In this document: positions 10,740-21,660 of the stretch, piece by piece
Layout: every line of letters begins with the position of its first letter
Position numbering within the stretch: the first letter of the stretch is position 1
Source of the DNA: Diphasiastrum complanatum
Taxonomy: Eukaryota > Streptophyta > Lycopodiopsida > Lycopodiales > Lycopodiaceae
Assembly (NCBI GenBank): GCA_029204225.1
Contig: CM055095.1
Location: 68,798,980 to 68,862,979, forward strand
Length of the DNA stretch: 64,000 nt
Reading direction: 5' to 3'
Translations under genes and position numbers: made by a program
Notes under the pieces: model-generated
The model's input: only the letters and a program-made list of their open reading frames with translations
Told to the model about the DNA's origin: nothing
Database searches by the model: none

Positions 10740-11484
10740 TACACATACATATATATATATATAAACTCACAAATTTTTTAAGCTATTTTTTAATTGACTA
10801 CTACTATAGATCACCTAGCTATGGGCACTTTCTCCTTGCTCTCTGATCAAGCCTTCAAACATCTAAAATGACGATGCCCAATAGCTCTGTTTAGACTATT
10901 AAAGAAATGAGTTTTTTTCAAAGAATTAATCATTCTCTCTCTACAGTCACTCAAAATCTTCTATTATCAGTCACTATTGGTGCTCTACTTCCTGAAGTCT
11001 GCACATAAAGCCTCTCTAGCTAAATCACAGTGGTTTGCAATCGCTAACTATTTTTCTCTTGGATTTTCACTTTTTTTCTTCATAGAAGATCTTAGACTTT
11101 GAACTCTTGGTGCACTCAAACTGCTTTACCTCTCCACAACCAGCTTCACAAGTACTTTCTTGACATCAGGTAGATATTTTTAAAGCTTTACTTTGGGTTT
11201 GATCAAGAAATGAGTGAAAACAGTTCACTCTGATCTTTGATACCTCCAATAGCTCAAAAAATGCTATGGGATACATTCTCTTTATTTTTGACCATTTTCT
11301 CTTATGTTTGCTGTTTTAGATAGCTTAAGCTCTCTATAAATCTTTCCTACACTCAAATATGATCTTGTTGGAGGGTTTGCAGATCCCAAGGCAACCCTAA
11401 CCCTAGACAATAAGCAAGAGAGATTTGGCACCTTGCATATGTAAGTCCAACCCGATGATCACATACTTATTTGACTAAAAGCCT
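10024..11484. other. unassigned spacer with microsatellites
   Basis: I recognise no gene here. A 90-codon open frame at 10128-10400 is AT-rich, low in complexity and without motifs. The stretch includes the TG/ATAC/AT microsatellite. Part of it may be unrecognised 5' sequence of gypsy element H, whose first identifiable gag residues appear at about 11485. Confidence 0.4.
10641..10764. repeat. compound microsatellite (TG)32-(ATAC)n-(AT)n
   Basis: There are 32 uninterrupted TG units at 10641-10704, followed by ATAC repeats to about 10731 and AT repeats to about 10764. Such a long pure tract is likely to be polymorphic in length. Confidence 0.97.
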
Positions 11485-12430
11485 TGGAAGAATTCCATGG
11501 TAAACCAAACAAAGAACCTGAAAAGTTTGCAAAGACGTTTCCTAGCTGGAAAAATGTTTGGTGTTCAATTTGTGCGGGCAGTCACACTATGAATGAATGT
11601 CCAACTTTGAAACAACGAATGACGAATATGTGTTACGGGACATAAAACAACCTTTTGCTCATTCAATGCTTGGATTATCCCCCAGCAAAGGTATGCTAAG
11701 CTTTAGTATCAAGAACCTACTTATTCAAAGGGTCCTGATGGAAAATCTTTCAATTTTTTTCTTGGATTTCCAGAACAACTAGCTCTGCCAGCTCAGATGG
11801 GACAGAGTGCTCCTCCTACTAATCTAATGAAACCAAAACCTTATCATGGTAATGAGCAATGGAGCTATAGCAATGATCATGAGAGTGGTCCTTCAAAGCA
11901 GTATGCTATCTATGCTGCCGCGCAGCAACAAGCAGCTAGACAATGGACCAGAGTGCCACTTGGATGTTTTGCATGTAGAGAGAACCACAGAGTTGCTGAA
12001 TGTCCAAACAAAGGGAAGTTTATACCATTCACCTTAACCACCATTGGTTACTGCTCCAAGAAATATGATTACAATCAAGAAAAGACCAGTAGCTCAATCT
12101 AAACCAATTGTACCTTTGATGGTTGTTACAGCTCAGAAACAGAAAGAAGTTCTAGTACTTGTTGAATCTGCACCAACTACAGATATACCTACTACATCAG
12201 GGGTGTATCCGAATCTCAAAGCAGAAAAAAAAAGATATCAAAATATGAGACAGTGGATTAAATAGTTGCAAGAATAAGAAGTCCAAGAAGCCGCTAAAGC
12301 AACAACTGAAGTCCATTCTTCATCTATGCTACAAGCAAATCCAAGAACAAATGTTAATACACAATTGGATCATCATGAAGAACCCTTCAAGATGACAGAA
12401 CCAGAAGCACCGCAAACATAAATGATCGTA
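11485..12430 (+). pseudogene. gypsy H gag zinc-knuckle region
   Basis: In shifting frames the sequence encodes the C-terminal part of a Ty3/gypsy Gag. It shows KEPEKFAKTFPSWKNVWCSI with a first knuckle (CSICAGSHTMNEC, about 11565-11603), SAPPTNLMKPKPYHGNEQWS (about 11810-11870), and a second knuckle CFACRENHRVAEC (about 11965-12003). The same blocks appear in gypsy copy I on the minus strand at 29828-30289 (CSICTGNHIVNEC, SAPPTNLMEPKPYGSAEQWS). The N-terminal capsid part is missing. Several stops and frameshifts are present. Confidence 0.8.
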
Positions 12431-12579
12431 AATATTTTGTCTAGTAAGATGGATATCACACTAAGAGAATGTTGTAAGTTCAAGGTGTCTCAAGAAAAAG
12501 AAGTATTAGCAGAAAGATTGACTCAAATGGAACCATAAATCCGTCAGAAGTCACTTTCTTGTGCCGGGTTTGAAGAAAT

Positions 12580-12990
12580 GAACGAAGTACTCAATGTAGG
12601 AACAACCTGGGAAAGTGAGCAGAAAAACATCATCCTATCGATACAACATAGATAGTTTGGTAAAGAAACAACCGTGATTGATGGAGGTTCAAGAGTTAAC
12701 CTGATTTCAACAAAGCCATGTGCAAAATGGGGACTTACCAAGCTGAAGCTTGCCACTTTTGCCATCAAGCTAGTTGATCAAACGACAGTCGTCCTACAAG
12801 AATGGTTGAAGACGTACCTGTCAAAATAGGTGGAGTGCAGTTTGTCATTGCCATTGTAGTAATGGACTTACCTGATTTGCCAAATGTATATCGAATTTTA
12901 TTGGGACGTCCATGGTTACAAGTATGCAAGTAATTCATAGTTGGGACACTAACAAAAATACTTTTGAGAATCGTGAGCGTGTGGTCAAAA
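12580..12990 (+). pseudogene. gypsy H retropepsin-like protease
   Basis: This is an aspartic protease of the gypsy type. The active site reads VIDGGSRVNLISTKPCAKWG (about 12675-12735), and the RILLGRPWLQ block lies near 12893-12922. The two halves are in different frames, so it is broken. DGGS in place of DSGA is common in plant gypsy proteases. No RT or integrase of this element follows; they have been deleted. Confidence 0.75.
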
Positions 12991-13834
12991 TAGATCCAAT
13001 CACTTAGAATATGAAGCCAGTAGTCCCAAGAGGAGATGATGTTTCATCAACTCTGTGATCGACAAATGAAGACTCTCTTTTGAAAAAGACAGTTAAAAAA
13101 AAAGTAAGAAAAAAAAAAGAATGATGTGCAAAAGTCAAAAAAGTCGTCAGAATGAAAAAAGTGGAAGAAAAGTATTTTTAGAAAATAATTTTTTATGAAG
13201 AATGACTTAGAAAATCACTTTTTGGGTCATATTTTGAACAAACAGTCTTAGAAACCTTCGTCGAATTGTCAAATTATACATCCACCTCAGATATACCTAT
13301 ACTGAGTGGGCGAAGGTTATTTCCTACAGTTACTACCTAATTTGACCTTAGGCGAATGTTCAACATTATGCCATTTTGGAAACCTTCGTCGAGCATCAAA
13401 TGATCATTATGAACATTCGCCGATATGCCTGATGGACTTAGAATGCCAAAATTAGGTTGGCCATAGGTTCAGATTATTTATTACAGTACCTAGACAAATG
13501 ATGTCCTTAGGCAAAGGATGAACCTTTGTCATATCTTGAAAACCTTTGCCGGTTTAGTTCAGTCTCTCAGAAACCTTCGTCGAGATTTTTACATCCTATT
13601 TTCACAATACAGTATATGCCTGCAAATTTTTGTCCAGTGCTGAGAAGCCAAACTAGTACATTGTCTTATGGACCCTCCAAATCAGCCTATAAAAAGGCTG
13701 AATTCGATCTCATTTCTCACTTGTGCTAGTGGAGCTCTTGCAAAATTTTCCAACTACCAAAACTTTCCAAACTTTCTACACTGCTTTCGGAGACACTCTT
13801 GCGCCATTTCCTTCAATTTTTCACCTTTCCTCAT
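12991..13834 (+). other. noncoding gypsy-H segment with repeated CCTTCG motifs
   Basis: I see no gene. A-rich stretches (13080-13200) are followed by repeated short motifs of the form AACCTTCGTCGA and their complements (about 13253, 13310, 13382, 13417, 13548 and 13572). The same motif family occurs upstream of gag in gypsy copy I (31235-31355). This suggests LTR or untranslated sequence of the element, although no LTR boundary is visible. Confidence 0.5.
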
Positions 13835-14160
13835 TATGTCTTCTATTGATACTAGTCAGTCTCTATGCTATGTCATCTCTCGTTTTAGACCAAGATGAAC
13901 ATCATGATCCTCCCTAGCACAAGCATGGTGGCTTGATGGATGAACCTTGCTAAGCCTTTGCTCATCGCAATGGGGATCTACGAGCATGTCTTCTCTAGAA
14001 GAATTAATACGGAATTCATTGCCATGGCCTTTAGCACAAGGCCAAGGCCAAGTTCTACATCACCTACCAAACTGCTACCCACAAGGTGCGCGCATAACTA
14101 AGGCCGCTCTTGTAGCTATAAGAATCACTTCTGGAACTCAGTCATCACCAAACCAAAAAC
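13835..14160 (+). pseudogene. ORF X of gypsy H, N-terminal part
   Basis: An ATG at 13835 begins MSSIDTSQSLCYVISRFRP. After a frameshift the sequence reads KPLLIAMGIYEHVFSRRINT and then KAKFYITYQTATHKVRA, broken by stops. I do not recognise the family. The reading runs up to 14160, where the LTR of E starts, and coding-like sequence resumes at 47974 beyond E, so E interrupted it. It lies downstream of the protease of H in the same orientation; a second copy lies downstream of the pol of gypsy I. The function is unknown. Confidence 0.5.
14156..14160. repeat. left target-site duplication of E
   Basis: AAAAC directly before the LTR of E matches CAAAC at 47974-47978 after its other LTR in 4 of 5 bases, as expected for an old 5-bp copia TSD. 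Confidence 0.65.
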
Positions 14161-15249
14161 TATCGAAGAAATTGGACGAAAGGATAGACTAGTCCCCTTC
14201 AATTCTCTCGGTGCGCGCACTATTGGTGACTTAGTAGGCAAACACAAGAACATAATAATTTTAAAGCTTCTAATGCGTGGTGGTAGTGGAAGCGATGAGC
14301 AGACAACCAAACAAATCAATTAGATAGTTAGACAGAACATGGAAAAGCATTGCAATATTGACACGAATTTGAACGCAGAACCAAACAAAGTTGTAATCGG
14401 ATTAAGTATAAAGAAATATATAAGTCAATAATGCAGGTGAGGACAAAATAATAGCGGATGTGACCACGTACTTTACAAAGCTAATCACAATCTATGAAGG
14501 TTATGAACCTATTACTGACAATCTATCTAAAAGGAGGAATCAATGAGTGAAAGCATCTACAATTTATGTCTCACGTGTTACAGATCATGCTTCGTTCTCT
14601 ATCTGTGAATACTGAAAAAGGCATTCACTACATAACAAATTTTACAGGTGTGCAGATGAAGAAGGTACAAAAGTGTTGGGTGGCTGTTGTCATTGTCAAA
14701 TCTGATTGCACAGTACATAGAATGAGCATGAGGAGGCCGCAACATTGGGCTTCGCTAAAATTGATGCTGGTGAAAATGCGAAAATTGCGACACTTTGTCG
14801 TATTTTTTGCCTGTCATAAATTGAGGGTAAAAAATGCAGACTTTCGCATTGTCATATTTTTCGCCTGGCATAAATTGTGTGTAAAAATGTAGATTGTCAC
14901 ATTGTTGTATTTTTCACCTGTCATAAATCGCGTGTGAAAATGCAGAGTCGCATTTTTCGCTTGTTTAAATTCACTTGTATTTATGCAAACTCTGCAACTG
15001 CCGCTTTTCTGGAAGTGAGGCAAAACACTTAGTTGCTCAGGATGGCCCAAAGGTGAAAAGGCAACAGTGTCAAATTTTTCAGCGACAGTGTCAAGTTTTT
15101 TGCCTGTGGAAATTCCTGAGTAAAAATGCAAATTGGAGCGACAAATAGTTCAAATATGCAAACTATGGACAACACAACTAAAAATGTAGCAGCATGAATG
15201 GAGGTAGATTAACATAGGATTTAGGAGAGTAGAGGAGGTAAATCCAACA
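14161..15249 (-). repeat. 3' LTR of E
   Basis: It aligns along its length with 46863-47973, at roughly 90 percent identity by eye. It ends ...AATCCAACA, the minus-strand TGTTGGATT start. The other end reads TATCGAAG where the partner has TGTCAGAG, so the terminal TG has decayed. The middle (14760-15130) contains several diverged repeats of a GTCGCATTTTT...CCTGTCATAAATTG module that also occurs in the LTR of F. Confidence 0.9.
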
Positions 15250-15265
15250 CGCCCCTCCTTAATCT
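15250..15265 (-). other. polypurine tract of E
   Basis: On the minus strand AAGGAGGGGCG precedes the TGTTGGATT start of the 3' LTR directly. Confidence 0.8.
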
Positions 15266-15388
15266 AGATCCCTGAATGCCTTGATCTTTAGACTAAGCAA
15301 TCCTACAAAACTTCTTTTGTGCATTAACACTTGACGCCTTTGTAAATAAATCTGCAACCATGTCCTGCGTTCTATAGTATGTTAAACT

Positions 15389-16182
15389 TATCTCCTTGTT
15401 GAGAACCTTGCCCCTAATATAGTGATATCGGATCTCATGTGCTTACTCTTAGAGTGAAATCTAGGGTTGGCCGATAAGGCAATGGCACTCTGATTATCAC
15501 ATAATATGATAGTAGGCATGTACTGATTCAAACTAATGTCTGACAATAAATTTCTCACCCAAAATGTTTCTTTAATAGATTGAGAAGCAACAATGTATTC
15601 TGGTTCTGTAGATGAAAGAGTGATTGAGGTTTGCTTACCTGTTCCATGAGATAGGACCACCATTGAAGAAGAAGTGAATCCAGATGTGAACTTACGATTG
15701 TCTACATCTTCTCCCTAGCTTACATCAGAATATCCACAGAGTTAATGAAGAATGTCATTGTTGACTTCTCCATAGCAGATGCACTGGTCCATGGTAGCTC
15801 GAATATATCTCATGACTCTTATGAGAGCCTTCCAATGGGTAATGCCAGGATTAGCCATAATTTGGCTGAGTGAGCTTACTGCAAAAGAGATGCCAGGTCT
15901 TGTACAGGACCATTGCGTACATGAGAGATCCAAGTATCAATCGATAAGGATACTCTCTCATCTGCTCCTCTTCCTGCTTGGTCTAAAGACATTGGTCCCT
16001 TGACAAATGCAGGCCTAGATCCGTCGGTGAGTTAGCAAACTTACAATTCATCAAATTATATTTGTCAAGAACATTGTGAAGATACCTTTGTTGAGTAATA
16101 TACATCAGTCGTCTCACTCTGTCTCGGTGGATTTGAATGCCCAAACAGAAGTGAGCTTCACCCAGATCAATCATGTCAAACT
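15389..16182 (-). pseudogene. copia E RNase H and RT C-terminal part
   Basis: From right to left: IDLGEAHFCLGIQIHRDRVR and MYITQQRYLHNVLDKYNLMN (post-catalytic RT), a degraded GSL block, PGISFAVSSLSQIMANPG, then RNase H with LSSTEPEYIVASQSIKETFW, ILCDNQSAIALSANPRF and HSKSKHM. The AEYVA motif has become PEYIV. Several frame changes break it. The first residues here continue directly from those at 43693-43730 once F and one TSD copy are set aside, which ties the two parts together. Confidence 0.9.
16178..16182. repeat. left target-site duplication of F
   Basis: AAACT before the 5' LTR of F corresponds to GAATT at 43693-43697 after its 3' LTR: 3 of 5 bases match and both differences are transitions, as expected for an old duplication. 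Confidence 0.55.
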
Positions 16183-17339
16183 TGTTGGATCTTTTTCCAT
16201 ACCAATCGACTAATCGGTTTTAATCTTCATCCGTTGTTTATCCAGTTCTGCAGATTTTTTCATGTTTTTATAGTCTGCAGTTTTCAAGTGTTTTTACACA
16301 GTTTGCAAATACACAGAGTTTTACCACAATGTCGCTTTTCTCTCTCACTTCGATTTTTTCACTTTTTGCGAAGTTGTCACCTGTCAGAAAGCTCGTGTAA
16401 AAATGCAGTGTTGCTTTTCGTATTTTTCACCTGTCAGGATTTGCAAGCAAATATGTAGAGTCGCATTTTTCAGTTCATAGAATGTCGCATTCTTTGCTTT
16501 CTCCAAAGTGCCTCAAATGCTAAGGACATGACTCTGGCAAAGTATAGGACAACCCTAAATGAGATTTAAAGACACGGTCGCTTTTTTCGTGTTTTTCGCA
16601 AAATCCCAACACTGTCGCTTGTGGCTGTTTTAGTTCATTTATGCAGAAGTGACAGTATGGTTCATTTATGCAGATAGAACGTTTATGGCCAATTTCACCG
16701 CTTATCAACAATCAATGACAAGGAACAGATGGATGTCAGCCGATCACCAGCCGACTGGCGATCGCAATTGATGACCTGATTTCTTAGTATAAATAGTTGT
16801 TCATATTCATATGGTTTTTGATAATAATTATCAGAACTATCAGAAGAAGAAGAAGCATTTGAATAGTTAGCTCTCTCTCTCAAGCCTATGAGCTTGAACA
16901 CTCCTGAGCATTCTAGCTCACTTCTTAGAGTTGTTTTAGAGATTGCTATTGCGCCACTGCTTATCAGCATTGTGTTTAATTCAGACTTATTCTCAGTTAC
17001 TTAGATATAGCTTAGAGTGCATGGTTTCTATCCGCTATTGTTTTGCGCTCATTAACATCTGATTTTATTTTTCCTAAATCAATACTATCTTCTTATTGCG
17101 ATCAGTATATGTCAGAATGCATGCATCTCTGCATTGCTTTTGTTAACTGAGAGAAATTGTCTGAGAATTCAATACTTCATGTTTGGCTACGTAATCACTT
17201 AGTATCTACGATTTCAAAGTTAGTTGCTAAAGATTGAACGTGATTCCAATCACTACTGCTTTGTTCAATTCTTGATAGGCATAGTCATGCATTGGAAGTA
17301 GGAAGTTTTCGCTTCCATTTATCAATCCTAATTCCAACA
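16183..17339 (+). repeat. 5' LTR of F (1157 bp)
   Basis: It begins TGTTGGATC and ends ...AATTCCAACA, with short inverted termini TGTTGG/CCAACA, and is followed at once by a primer-binding site. It contains GTCGCATTTTT/CCTGTCA modules (16370-16660) like those in the LTR of E, then a TATAAATAGT motif near 16789, a plausible promoter TATA box. Its 3' partner is split into three pieces at 33034-33062, 38852-39540 and 43640-43692. Confidence 0.88.
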
Positions 17340-17481
17340 TGGTATCAGAGCAATTTCACTATGGGCCTCGAGCGAGCTTGGTCAAGCGAGCTTTTTTAGT
17401 AATACGAGCGAGCTTTTCATAATGACATGATGGGCTCTACAAAATATAGTGTGATTCTCATCTCACTAATGAAGTAGGTTT
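17340..17481 (+). other. primer-binding site and start of F interior
   Basis: TGGTATCAGAGC at 17340-17351 is a canonical tRNA-Met primer site. The next 130 bp contain CGAGCGAGCTT repeats and an ATG with a short frame that ends at the insertion point of A2. The rest of the F interior is not present here. Confidence 0.75.
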
Positions 17482-18218
17482 TGTGAAGAATTGAAAAAGA
17501 TTATCTATGTTAGATATAGGGGTTTTATGTTTTTTACATCAAGCATCTAGGTGTAGGATGTTGATAGGAATAAATTTGGCATAGATGGCAAATTATGCAT
17601 GTCCACTTGTAATGCCACTATTGAGCCAAAATAGAGTAAGAGGCTAAACACGTGCCAATTAGAGTGTAGACAAGTGTAATGCTTTTGTTTGATGAATTTC
17701 AAGAGGTCCAATAGGATTTAGAGGTGGAACCTTGTGAGGTCCAATAGGAAATTGAGGTGTGCTTGAATATAGTCCAATAGAATTAAGAGGTGCATGGATC
17801 AATGGTCCAATAGGATCAAGAGGTGACAAAGTATGGTCCAATCATAGTTAAACATAGTGGTAGCTCGTGGATCTACTAGTATCATTGTACTCCTCATTTT
17901 GAAGCTAATTGATTTGGTGATTATATGGATTTTGAGTGTTATTGGATTTCTAGCTTTCTCTCTCTACCCGAGAGCTCATGATGCTTTTTCTCTCTCTACC
18001 CAAGGAGAGCAGCCTGTTTTTACTTAGATTATTTTTTGAATACTTCCCACACGTGTGAGTGAGAGTTGGAAGTGATTGAATGCATGTAGTAGTCTGTTTT
18101 TGCCATAGGATTCAAGATTGATCTTGAATCTCAATCTAGTCTTGATCTTGGTGCATCTACACACCTTAGGAGATCACAAGTACATGTAGTGGACAGTCCA
18201 CACGTGTGAAATTCAACA
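17482..18218 (+). repeat. 5' LTR of A2 (737 bp)
   Basis: It begins TGTGAAGAATTG and ends GAAATTCAACA, the same length as 7065-7801 on the other strand. CCAAT boxes start at 17708, 17741, 17774, 17807 and 17838, spaced 33, 33, 33 and 31 bp. Two CACACGTGTG palindromes lie at 18048-18057 and 18199-18208. The CCAAT and CACGTG motifs could bind NF-Y and bZIP/bHLH factors, which is known of the motifs and not shown here. Confidence 0.93.
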
Positions 18219-18230
18219 TGGTATCAGAGC
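18219..18230 (+). other. primer-binding site of A2
   Basis: TGGTATCAGAGC lies directly after the LTR end, the canonical initiator-Met tRNA site. Confidence 0.93.
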
Positions 18231-18974
18231 CTACCTAAGGTTACCATGCATTTTGATCCATCTAAGTGAAAACTTTTCATCAATCTTGAGCTAAAAATTG
18301 TCAAGGCCCATTTTCCTAGCTATCTTGTTCAATTTTGGATCAAAAGAGATCAAAAGGACATTGATTGGGTCTGACAAGGTACTGTACAGAATGAGGTGCT
18401 CAGACATGTGTGAGGAACATCCAAATTCAGTTTGGAAGTTCTCTCTCACGCTTAATCCATTTATCTTGCTTGATAGCTTGTTTTGAAGATATTTTTGTCT
18501 AGTTTCTTATGCAATCAGTTTCATTCCATTTAGTTGAGCCAATCAAAAGCTATAAGCTTTTGAAGAGGGTTAGGAAGGGCACCTAGACCTGGGTGGACAC
18601 ATTTGGTTTGGTCAAGAGATTTCTTGGGTGATCCAAAATCACAGTTGTATGCTTGCCAATCTCATCTATATTTGATCTAGGCACTGTTCTGAGATCTTAG
18701 CCATTTTCTTTCATGCAATATCATTGTATTTGAGTCAAATTTGGTTTCTTAGAGTACTTCACACGTGCTGAGAGTGTTTGATCCTAACTTTGCCTATACT
18801 CCATCATTTTATGTGAAATAGATCTTGTTTTAGAGAGATTTGTGTAGCTAGTGAGAATCAATTCACAAATAGTTGCAAGATCTTTCATAGGAGGAGATAG
18901 TACTCTATTATTGGATCCTATTGAGAGTGTGTAGCAAGATTTATTATTCATTATTTGAGTTTTCTTCACTTCAA

Positions 18975-19795
18975 ATGTCATCAATGGGTTCATCCTTGTT
19001 GGAACCAAGTGAAAGATTGTCCACTTCAAACGATTCAATTTGGAAAATGAGGATGGAGTCCATCTTGATCCTTCAAGACGTGATGGACATAGTTCTTGGC
19101 CTTGAAGAACAACCACAAGTTCTTCAAGAGGTTCAAAAATACAAAAAGAGAGCTAGGATGGCTCTTCACTACATTAAGATGAATGTCTCTAATGAGATAT
19201 TGAGGGAGATAGGTACTTGTACAGTAACCAAAGAAGCTTGGGATTGTCTCAAGACTACCTATGAGGCTAAGAATACCTCTAGGCTTCTCACTCTTAGGAA
19301 TAAAATCTTTCAAAGTAGCCAAAAGAGTGATGAGAGTGCATCTAGTTATGTTTTGAGAGTAAAAGATATTCATAGAGAACTTGCTTGTATTGGTGATTCC
19401 ATCAATCAAAATGAGCTAGTTCAAGTCATTCTCAATGTCTTGAGAAGTGAATTTGATAACCTTGTCCAATCCTATGCCATTAAGGAGGAGCTACCAAGTT
19501 TGGAGGCTCTCCAAAGTGTGCTAATTTCGGAAGAATCAAGACAAGAGTACAAGCTCTCGAGGATGGACAAGCTTTCTCTCACTCATAATGATGGCAAAGC
19601 TCTCTTTGCCAAGGAATAAGCACAAAGGGAGGAGCAAGAACCAACATCAACAATCCTCAAGCAAGGACAAAGTCAAATCCAAAGACAAAGATGAGGAGGA
19701 AGATGATTCCTCTAATGCTTCATCATCCAAGCTCAAGAAGAAGAAGATCAAGTGCTTTTATTGTGGCAAGAAAGGTCATTATGCCACCAGGGATC
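18975..19795 (+). pseudogene. copia A2 gag
   Basis: The ATG at 18975 begins MSSMGSSLLEPSERLSTSND. The capsid blocks KEAWDCLKTTYEAKNTSRLL, LRVKDIHRELACIGDS and VQVILNVLRSEFDNLVQSYA are intact. A 1-bp insertion near 19614 ends the frame at a TAA (19617-19619), where A continues KDKHKGRSK. The other frame carries on through the basic linker to CFYCGKKGHYAT, then loses the last Cys of the knuckle in a deletion of roughly 100 bp relative to A. Confidence 0.92.
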
Positions 19796-21656
19796 TCTTA
19801 TGGTCTCTAGTTTCTCATCTACTCCTTTCAAGAAGGACGGCCTATGGTATATTGATAGTGGAGCCTCTTCACATATGTGTAGCTCCAAGGACTCTTTCTC
19901 TTCTATTGCACCTTATGATGGAGTCAAGAAATCAATATACACTGCAAATGATTTTGAATGTCCTATTGAAGGCATAGGGAACATTCCCTTGAAGCTTGCA
20001 TCCTCTAAAGTTCTTTCTCTCTCTAAAGTTCTTTATGTACCTAAGCTTACCAAGAATCTTCTTAGTGTTGGCCAATTGCTTGATAATTGCCTTGATGTAA
20101 AATTCAATGTTGAAACTTGCACTATTAAGAAGAATGATGAGATACTTGCATTAGGATCTAGATTTGGAGGCATCTATAAACTAGATCCAAATGAGTATGT
20201 GAATGCTTGTAATGTTGCTCTTGTGAACAAGCTCTCTATGGAGGAATTATGGCATACGAGGTTGGGACATCCCAACTACAAATCCATGCTCTCTATGATC
20301 AAAGAAGCCAAAGCTATTGGCTTGCCAAAGTCAGTCTCCAAGAAGATCAAGCCTTGTGAGGCTTGTGCTATTCCTAAATCTCACAAAAAGCCATTTACAA
20401 GATCTTCTATCAAAAGCAAGCATCCTTTGGAGTTAATCCACTCGGATGTGCATTTCTCATCAACTAGAAGCAAGGGAGGAGCCACTTGTTTTGTTACTTT
20501 CATTGATGATTACACAAGATTCACTTGGATATATCTTCTTGCTTCTAAATCTATGGTGTTTGATCATTTTCTTATTTTCAAAGCTTATGTAGAGAAGCAA
20601 TTCTCATACAAGATTAAAGCTCTTAGAAGTGATGGAAGTGGTGAATATATCTCCAATAAATTTCAAGATTTTTGTGAGCTTGAAGTCATTAAAAGAGAGT
20701 TCTCTTGTGCCTACTCTCCATCTCAAAATGAAGTGGCCGAGAGAAAGAATAGATCTCTATGTGAATGTGCAAAATCTATGAGAATTGAGGCATCTTTGCC
20801 CAAAGATTTTTGGGGAGAAGCCATTAATTGTGCAAATTATCTTTGCAATAGGCTCCCACATATAGCTCTTGGAGGAAAGTCACCATATGAAATCTTATGT
20901 TTGAAGAAGCCTAAGGTTGATCACCTTAGAGTTTTTGGATGCTTATGCTTTGTCCATATTCCCTTGGAAACAAGGAAGAAGGAAGATCCTAGTGCATGCA
21001 AAGGGATCATGGTTGGATACTCATCCACCAAGAATGCCTATAGAGTCTTTATACTCTCTACTTCTCAAGTTATTGAAAGTAGAGATGTTGTCTTTCATGA
21101 AGATCAACACTCATCTTTTGAAGAGGCCGAGATCAAGAAATCTATGGATGCATCATCAATTATTGATTTTGAAGACAATCATGATGTGATGGGGTCGAGA
21201 TTTGAAGAAGACTCTCCTCGGATTTTCTCACCAAGAAGATCCATGAGAGATAGATCCGAGCCTAAGAGGCTCTCATATGTTGACAAAGGCAAACAAGTGG
21301 ATCTTGATTCCACTAATTATGTTTTTTATGTCCCTCATGAAGAGCCAAAGAATGTACAAGAGGCACTCAATACCAAGGAGTGGTATGATGCCATGAAGCA
21401 AGAGTATGCTGCATTGATCACCAACAATACTTGGGAGCTTGTGGATCCTCCATCCAACAAGCATGTGATTGGTTGCAAGTGGGTATTTCGGATCAAGTTC
21501 AATCATGATGGCACCATCAACAAGCATAAAGCAAGATTATGTGCCAAAGGATTTGCTCAAATCCATGTTCTTGATTATGATGACAATAAGAATTCTTATT
21601 TCTCTTGCTTGTTTTTTCAAGTGGAAGGTGTTCCAATTAGATGTTTCAAATGCTCA
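19796..21656 (+). pseudogene. copia A2 protease, integrase and RT start
   Basis: An open frame of more than 600 codons contains WYIDSGASSHMCSSKDSF (protease), ELWHTRLGHPNYKSM and CEACAIPKSHKKPF (pre-integrase), the integrase core with HSDVHFSSTR, LRSDGSGEYIS and NEVAERKNRS, then the integrase C-terminal part and the first RT blocks to KARLCAKGFAQIHVLDY. A deletion of about 28 bp then shifts the frame, and the copy ends at about 21656 in unrelated sequence. The stop that A carries near 4046 is absent here, which identifies the ancestral codon. Confidence 0.93.
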
Positions 21657-21660
21657 ATGT

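Larger units (their letters stand above)
14161..16182 (-). mobile_element. copia element E, 3' part
   Basis: This is the 3' portion (minus strand) of element E: 3' LTR, polypurine tract, RNase H and the part of RT after the catalytic motif. It stops exactly where the 5' LTR of F begins at 16183. The missing gag, protease, integrase and first part of RT lie at 43693-46862 with the matching 5' LTR at 46863-47973. The two parts were separated by insertion of F and everything now within it. Confidence 0.88.
17482..21656 (+). mobile_element. copia retrotransposon A2, 3'-truncated
   Basis: A second copy of the A family in the opposite orientation: intact 737-bp 5' LTR, primer site, leader, gag, protease, integrase and the start of RT. 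It ends abruptly in RT at about 21656, just after the block that corresponds to FQLDVSNAF in A, so the catalytic YVDD, RNase H and 3' LTR are missing. Differences from A include a 1-bp insertion in gag (about 19614), a deletion that removes the end of the zinc knuckle (about 19788), and a deletion of about 28 bp in RT (about 21590). Confidence 0.93.

Noticed and set aside
14566..14892. 108-codon frame in the E LTR
   Set aside because: It lies wholly inside the LTR and translates the repeated TGTCATAAATTG module; not maintained in the partner LTR.
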